From Hymenobacter jeongseonensis (GTDB lineage Bacteria; Bacteroidota; Bacteroidia; Cytophagales; Hymenobacteraceae), in assembly GCF_015694725.1 (NCBI RefSeq), contig NZ_JADQDQ010000003.1:310001-374000 (forward strand): 64,000 bases of DNA. The letters are read 5' to 3'. Made by a program: the position numbers and the translations under genes. Below, in pieces: positions 61,245 to 64,000 of this stretch (position 1 is the stretch's first letter; the number at the start of each line of letters is the position of its first letter). The notes below the pieces were generated by a model that was not told the DNA's origin, ran no database searches, and saw nothing but the letters and a program-made list of their open reading frames with translations.

Positions 61245-61742
61245 TTAGCCGGAATTCTGGTCTCGGATGTTAAAATCTTCCAAGCGGTCCACCCAGGCTT
61301 CGCGTTCGAAGGACCAGATTTCGACCATGATGCTGAACGTGGACGGGCGGAAGCTGCGCCACTGCCCCGGCTGGGCCGCGTTGCTCGTGACCTTGCCCCG
61401 CAGGCCCCCGCTGCTGACGCCATTCAAGACGTTGGTCCCGGCGCGGCTGACGTCGTAATACCGCTTCACGCTATCGTCCCCACGGGACTTCGGCTTGTCG
61501 GCGGTCGGAATCAAGTCCACGTTGCGGGTGCCGATGCGAAAACTGGAAATCTTGCCCACGCGTCCGGCTTTGCGGTTCAGCTCGTTGTCGGCGTAAACGA
61601 ACATGAACTTCACCCAGGTCTTGCGGGACCAAAAGTCAAAGGTGGATTGCTCCCATAGTTCCAGGTATTTGGCTTTGGCCGGTGGTAACGACCAATAGAA
61701 TTGAATCTTCCGGCCCGCTGCCGTTCTAGTCAAGGTCATCAC
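61245..61742 (-). CDS. Hypothetical phage virion protein
   Basis: The 165 residues contain strands with WSLPPAKAKYLELWEQSTFD, FRIGTRNVDLIPTADKPK and SFRPSTFSIMVEIWSFEREA. The family is not recognised. It starts inside the last bases of the portal gene (overlap of 17 bases), so the two are translationally coupled. Confidence 0.5.
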   Translation of the reverse strand: MMTLTRTAAGRKIQFYWSLPPAKAKYLELWEQSTFDFWSRKTWVKFMFVYADNELNRKAGRVGKISSFRIGTRNVDLIPTADKPKSRGDDSVKRYYDVSRAGTNVLNGVSSGGLRGKVTSNAAQPGQWRSFRPSTFSIMVEIWSFEREAWVDRLEDFNIRDQNSG

Positions 61743-63084
61743 TGGCAGGATAGGGGGAATCCATTGGGGCGTCCGCCGCTGGCGAAGGCGCGGCCGTGGG
61801 AGCCGAGGGCAGCGTCAGTAATTCGTCCCGGACGTTTTCCTTCTTCCAGCCGTATTTCAAGGCCACGTCCAGCGGCTTGATGAGGTCGGTTTCCACCCAT
61901 TCGGGACAATCTTCGCTGACGAGGTTCAGGGATTCAATGCTCAGGTCGTACTTCTCCACCTGGTTGAACTTCAACACCTTCTTCAAGAAGGCCAGCACCG
62001 GCTTTTGCAGGTGGGTGATGACGTTGTTGAAGTACAATTCTTGGCTGACCTTAATCAGCTTGCCGTCGCTGCCGAGCGTACTGCCTTGGCTGGCGATACC
62101 GGCAAGCACGGGCTGCGCACGGTGGGCCGTGCAAATAGCCACTTCGGCCATGTCGGTCAAAGCCTTGAGCATCGGGGTCGAGTCGCCACCGTTCAGCGGC
62201 GTGACGGTCACCTTGGAATCGCTTTCCTGGATGTTGACTATGAGTTTGGAGGCGTTTTCGGAGCCGACCAGGGTGCGTTGGATGCTTTGGTGATAGGCCC
62301 GTTTTTGTTCCGGCGTCATCGATGCCGTGATGGTCATGATGGCGCTGGCGAAGAAGCCGTTCAGCATGGCGTTCAGGCCGTACTTGCTGGTTTCGTACTC
62401 CATCTGGACGTAATTCAAGCACGAACCATAGCTGATTTCGGGCAAGTACGGCTGACCATTGGCCCGCTTGTGATAGAAGAAGAGTTCCTTGGTATGCTTG
62501 GGAGCAACCAAGTTGCCGCTGGCGTCCCGAGGGAAGGGATTGAACTTCGGGAAGTATTCCGGTTTGTACCGCTTGACGTCGGACCAATCGCCGCTGACGT
62601 AATATCCTTGGACTTTGCCCATATCGTCCAGCTCTTTCTTCGGGCGGACCTTGCTAGCGTCCTGGAAGTCCAGGTGGATGATGCGCGTCCGGTCGGCGTT
62701 GTACCGGACGAAAACGGCGAACGTTTCCTGGATGGCAAGGTCGTTGGCAATGTCTTCGAACAGCTCTTCAATGGTCTGGCCTTCTTCGTCCAGGTTCTCC
62801 ATGAATTCCTTGACGTCGTTGCTATAGCTGATGCCACCGCCTTTAATCAGGTTTTCCCGCAAGCTGATGAATGCCGAATGCCGGGTGGACTTCTTCACCG
62901 ACTTCATCAAATAATCCGGAAACAAGTTGTTGTCGCCGTATTGCGCCCAATCGTCTTTGGAGGCGCGGAGCTGGTTGTTATCCACTTCGGGCAACTTCAC
63001 TTCGGCTAAGTTGACCTGGAAGGTATCAATCGGCGCAGGCTTGGCAGCTTGGATGGGATGGTTGAATTTGTATTTTTTAGACAC
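61726..63084 (-). CDS. Phage portal protein
   Basis: The 452 residues have the layout of a PBSX-type portal: a polar N-terminus (DNNLFPDYLMKSVKKSTRHS), GSSLNYVQ-like YGSCLNYVQMEYETSKYGL, AYHQSIQRTLVGSENASKL in the central region, and a C-terminal wing (FLKKVLKFNQVEKYDLSIES). Portals form the ring through which DNA passes. The start is GTG at 63084 (MSKKYKFNHP); no nearby in-frame ATG fits better. The C-terminal 30 residues are Ala/Pro-rich. Confidence 0.75.
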   Translation of the reverse strand: MSKKYKFNHPIQAAKPAPIDTFQVNLAEVKLPEVDNNQLRASKDDWAQYGDNNLFPDYLMKSVKKSTRHSAFISLRENLIKGGGISYSNDVKEFMENLDEEGQTIEELFEDIANDLAIQETFAVFVRYNADRTRIIHLDFQDASKVRPKKELDDMGKVQGYYVSGDWSDVKRYKPEYFPKFNPFPRDASGNLVAPKHTKELFFYHKRANGQPYLPEISYGSCLNYVQMEYETSKYGLNAMLNGFFASAIMTITASMTPEQKRAYHQSIQRTLVGSENASKLIVNIQESDSKVTVTPLNGGDSTPMLKALTDMAEVAICTAHRAQPVLAGIASQGSTLGSDGKLIKVSQELYFNNVITHLQKPVLAFLKKVLKFNQVEKYDLSIESLNLVSEDCPEWVETDLIKPLDVALKYGWKKENVRDELLTLPSAPTAAPSPAADAPMDSPYPASDDLD

Positions 63085-63109
63085 GTTAAATGGCTGACTA
63101 ATATTTTTC

Positions 63110-64000
63110 TTAGTTCACGAAGGCGTTGGTCATCCAGCCGGAATCGGCATAGGTGAAGGTCATGGCCCCGTACTCGGTGCTGATTTTGACCGGCCCAGGG
63201 CTGCCGTCGATGGCGTGGCCGTTGCCGTTGATGGTGATGGACGCCATGTAAGCGCCACCGCTGAAATCCTTGACCGTATGCTGTTGCCCGACCAGGGCGT
63301 TGGCAGGCAGGTTGACCACGGTTCCGGAGTTGGCGAACACCATTCCGATGGTGCTCGGGATGACGTATCCGCTTGGCGGACTCGTGATGGTGTTCTGGAA
63401 GTTGTTACCCAGGAAGATGGTCGTGCCGCCACCGCTGTTGCCGTTGGCGTCGGCTCCGAGTACGACCAAGCTGGTTCCGCCGTCGATGGCGTCCACCATG
63501 TCCGTGAAGCTGGCGTCGGTCAGCGCCGATACCCAAGTTTGCGACATTTGGCGGGCGTCCACGAGCTGCGTCCCGGTGATTTTAACGGTGTATTGGTTCA
63601 CGTCCTGGTCGATGCGACGGGGCGCTTCCACGAGGCTGAGGGCTTGTTCGGCCCCCACGAGCCACCACCGGTTGTTTTTGTCCTGGACCACGCCGGTCAG
63701 CTTGGTTTTCGCCATGCTGCGGAAGAGCTGCGACTTAGCACTGGTCAGAATCGTGGCCGTGAAGCCGATGCTGACGTTGTACACCGTACCAGCGGGCGAA
63801 AACGCCGGTTCGCAGGTGAAGGACAGGTTTTCCGGCTCGTTGAAGAGGTTCCACTTGGTTCCGGTGACGAGATACACGTCATCGAGCACCATTACGTCGT
63901 CCGTGCTCGGTGCCACGTCGATGACCGCGTTGCGGTTAACCAACAGAACGCAACGAGCGCCGGTCAGGCTCAGGACCGGGCGGTTGTCCAGGCCGTTTTG
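63110..64000 (-). CDS. Phage structural protein (partial, unknown family)
   Basis: The reading frame is open through the window edge, so the N-terminus is missing; 296 residues are seen. The frame reads NGLDNRPVLSLTGARCVLLV upstream of position 63943. Beta-rich blocks such as GTVYNVSIGFTATILTSAKS, NNRWWLVGAEQALSLVEAPR and VNQYTVKITGTQLVDARQMS suggest a virion shell or tail protein. It precedes the portal by 25 bases. Confidence 0.5.
   Translation of the reverse strand, partial: QNGLDNRPVLSLTGARCVLLVNRNAVIDVAPSTDDVMVLDDVYLVTGTKWNLFNEPENLSFTCEPAFSPAGTVYNVSIGFTATILTSAKSQLFRSMAKTKLTGVVQDKNNRWWLVGAEQALSLVEAPRRIDQDVNQYTVKITGTQLVDARQMSQTWVSALTDASFTDMVDAIDGGTSLVVLGADANGNSGGGTTIFLGNNFQNTITSPPSGYVIPSTIGMVFANSGTVVNLPANALVGQQHTVKDFSGGAYMASITINGNGHAIDGSPGPVKISTEYGAMTFTYADSGWMTNAFVN

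Noticed and set aside
53500..64000. A contractile injection system (eCIS or R-type tailocin) instead of a prophage
   Set aside because: No sheath, tube, spike or AAA ATPase gene is present, and a portal protein, which packages DNA, points to a phage.

Overview
The window looks like chromosome of a gliding-type Bacteroidota, most likely the Hymenobacter group of Cytophagales. The evidence is a high-GC sequence (38 of 60 bases G or C in 48721-48780), four gliding genes (gldC, gldA, gldF, gldG), two secreted proteins ending in type IX secretion (T9SS) sorting domains, and several TAnnTTTG promoter elements, which are the -7 box of this phylum. No rRNA, tRNA or CRISPR array was recognised.

Region 1 (1-24.3 kb) is mostly core chromosome: DUF1361 membrane protein, TPR/substrate-binding protein, hemL, dcd, gldC, dnaN, a decayed toxin-antitoxin pair, gldG-gldF-gldA, two short-chain dehydrogenases, a DUF2807 lipoprotein, an MlaE/MlaF transporter pair, a cupin, a LacI regulator, a YfiT-like DinB protein, a bifunctional-nuclease/UVR protein, etfB-etfA and an ArsM-like methyltransferase.

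Region 2 (24.3-48.3 kb) is a surface-glycan locus. A minus-strand run reads pseB, pseC, a Pse-associated methylase, an SpsF-like cytidylyltransferase, two methyltransferases, a PseH-like acetyltransferase, an epimerase/ATP-grasp fusion, a HAD phosphatase, pseI, a GT-B-like protein, a polysaccharide deacetylase and a Wzx-type flippase. Divergent to it is an MBOAT O-acyltransferase with an SGNH-like partner. A large FG-GAP/T9SS protein, an AT-rich acyltransferase and sugar O-methyltransferase pair, and a GT4 glycosyltransferase follow. Together they suggest synthesis, decoration and export of a pseudaminic-acid-type glycan. No PseG is present.

Region 3 (48.4-52.8 kb) holds ffh, a DUF1345 membrane protein and a four-repeat CHRD protein with a T9SS domain.

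Region 4 (about 53.0-64.0 kb) is the late part of a prophage on the minus strand, open at the right edge: a structural protein, a portal, small connector-type proteins, small membrane proteins, two modular fibre proteins, a DUF5675 lysis candidate and a terminal hairpin. Integrase, terminase, capsid and tape measure are not visible.

The most unusual items are the epimerase/ATP-grasp fusion with Thr in place of the usual catalytic Tyr, the missing PseG step, a dispersed palindromic repeat family with four copies between genes, the decayed toxin-antitoxin pair, and a duplicated translation leader in the phage lysis region.
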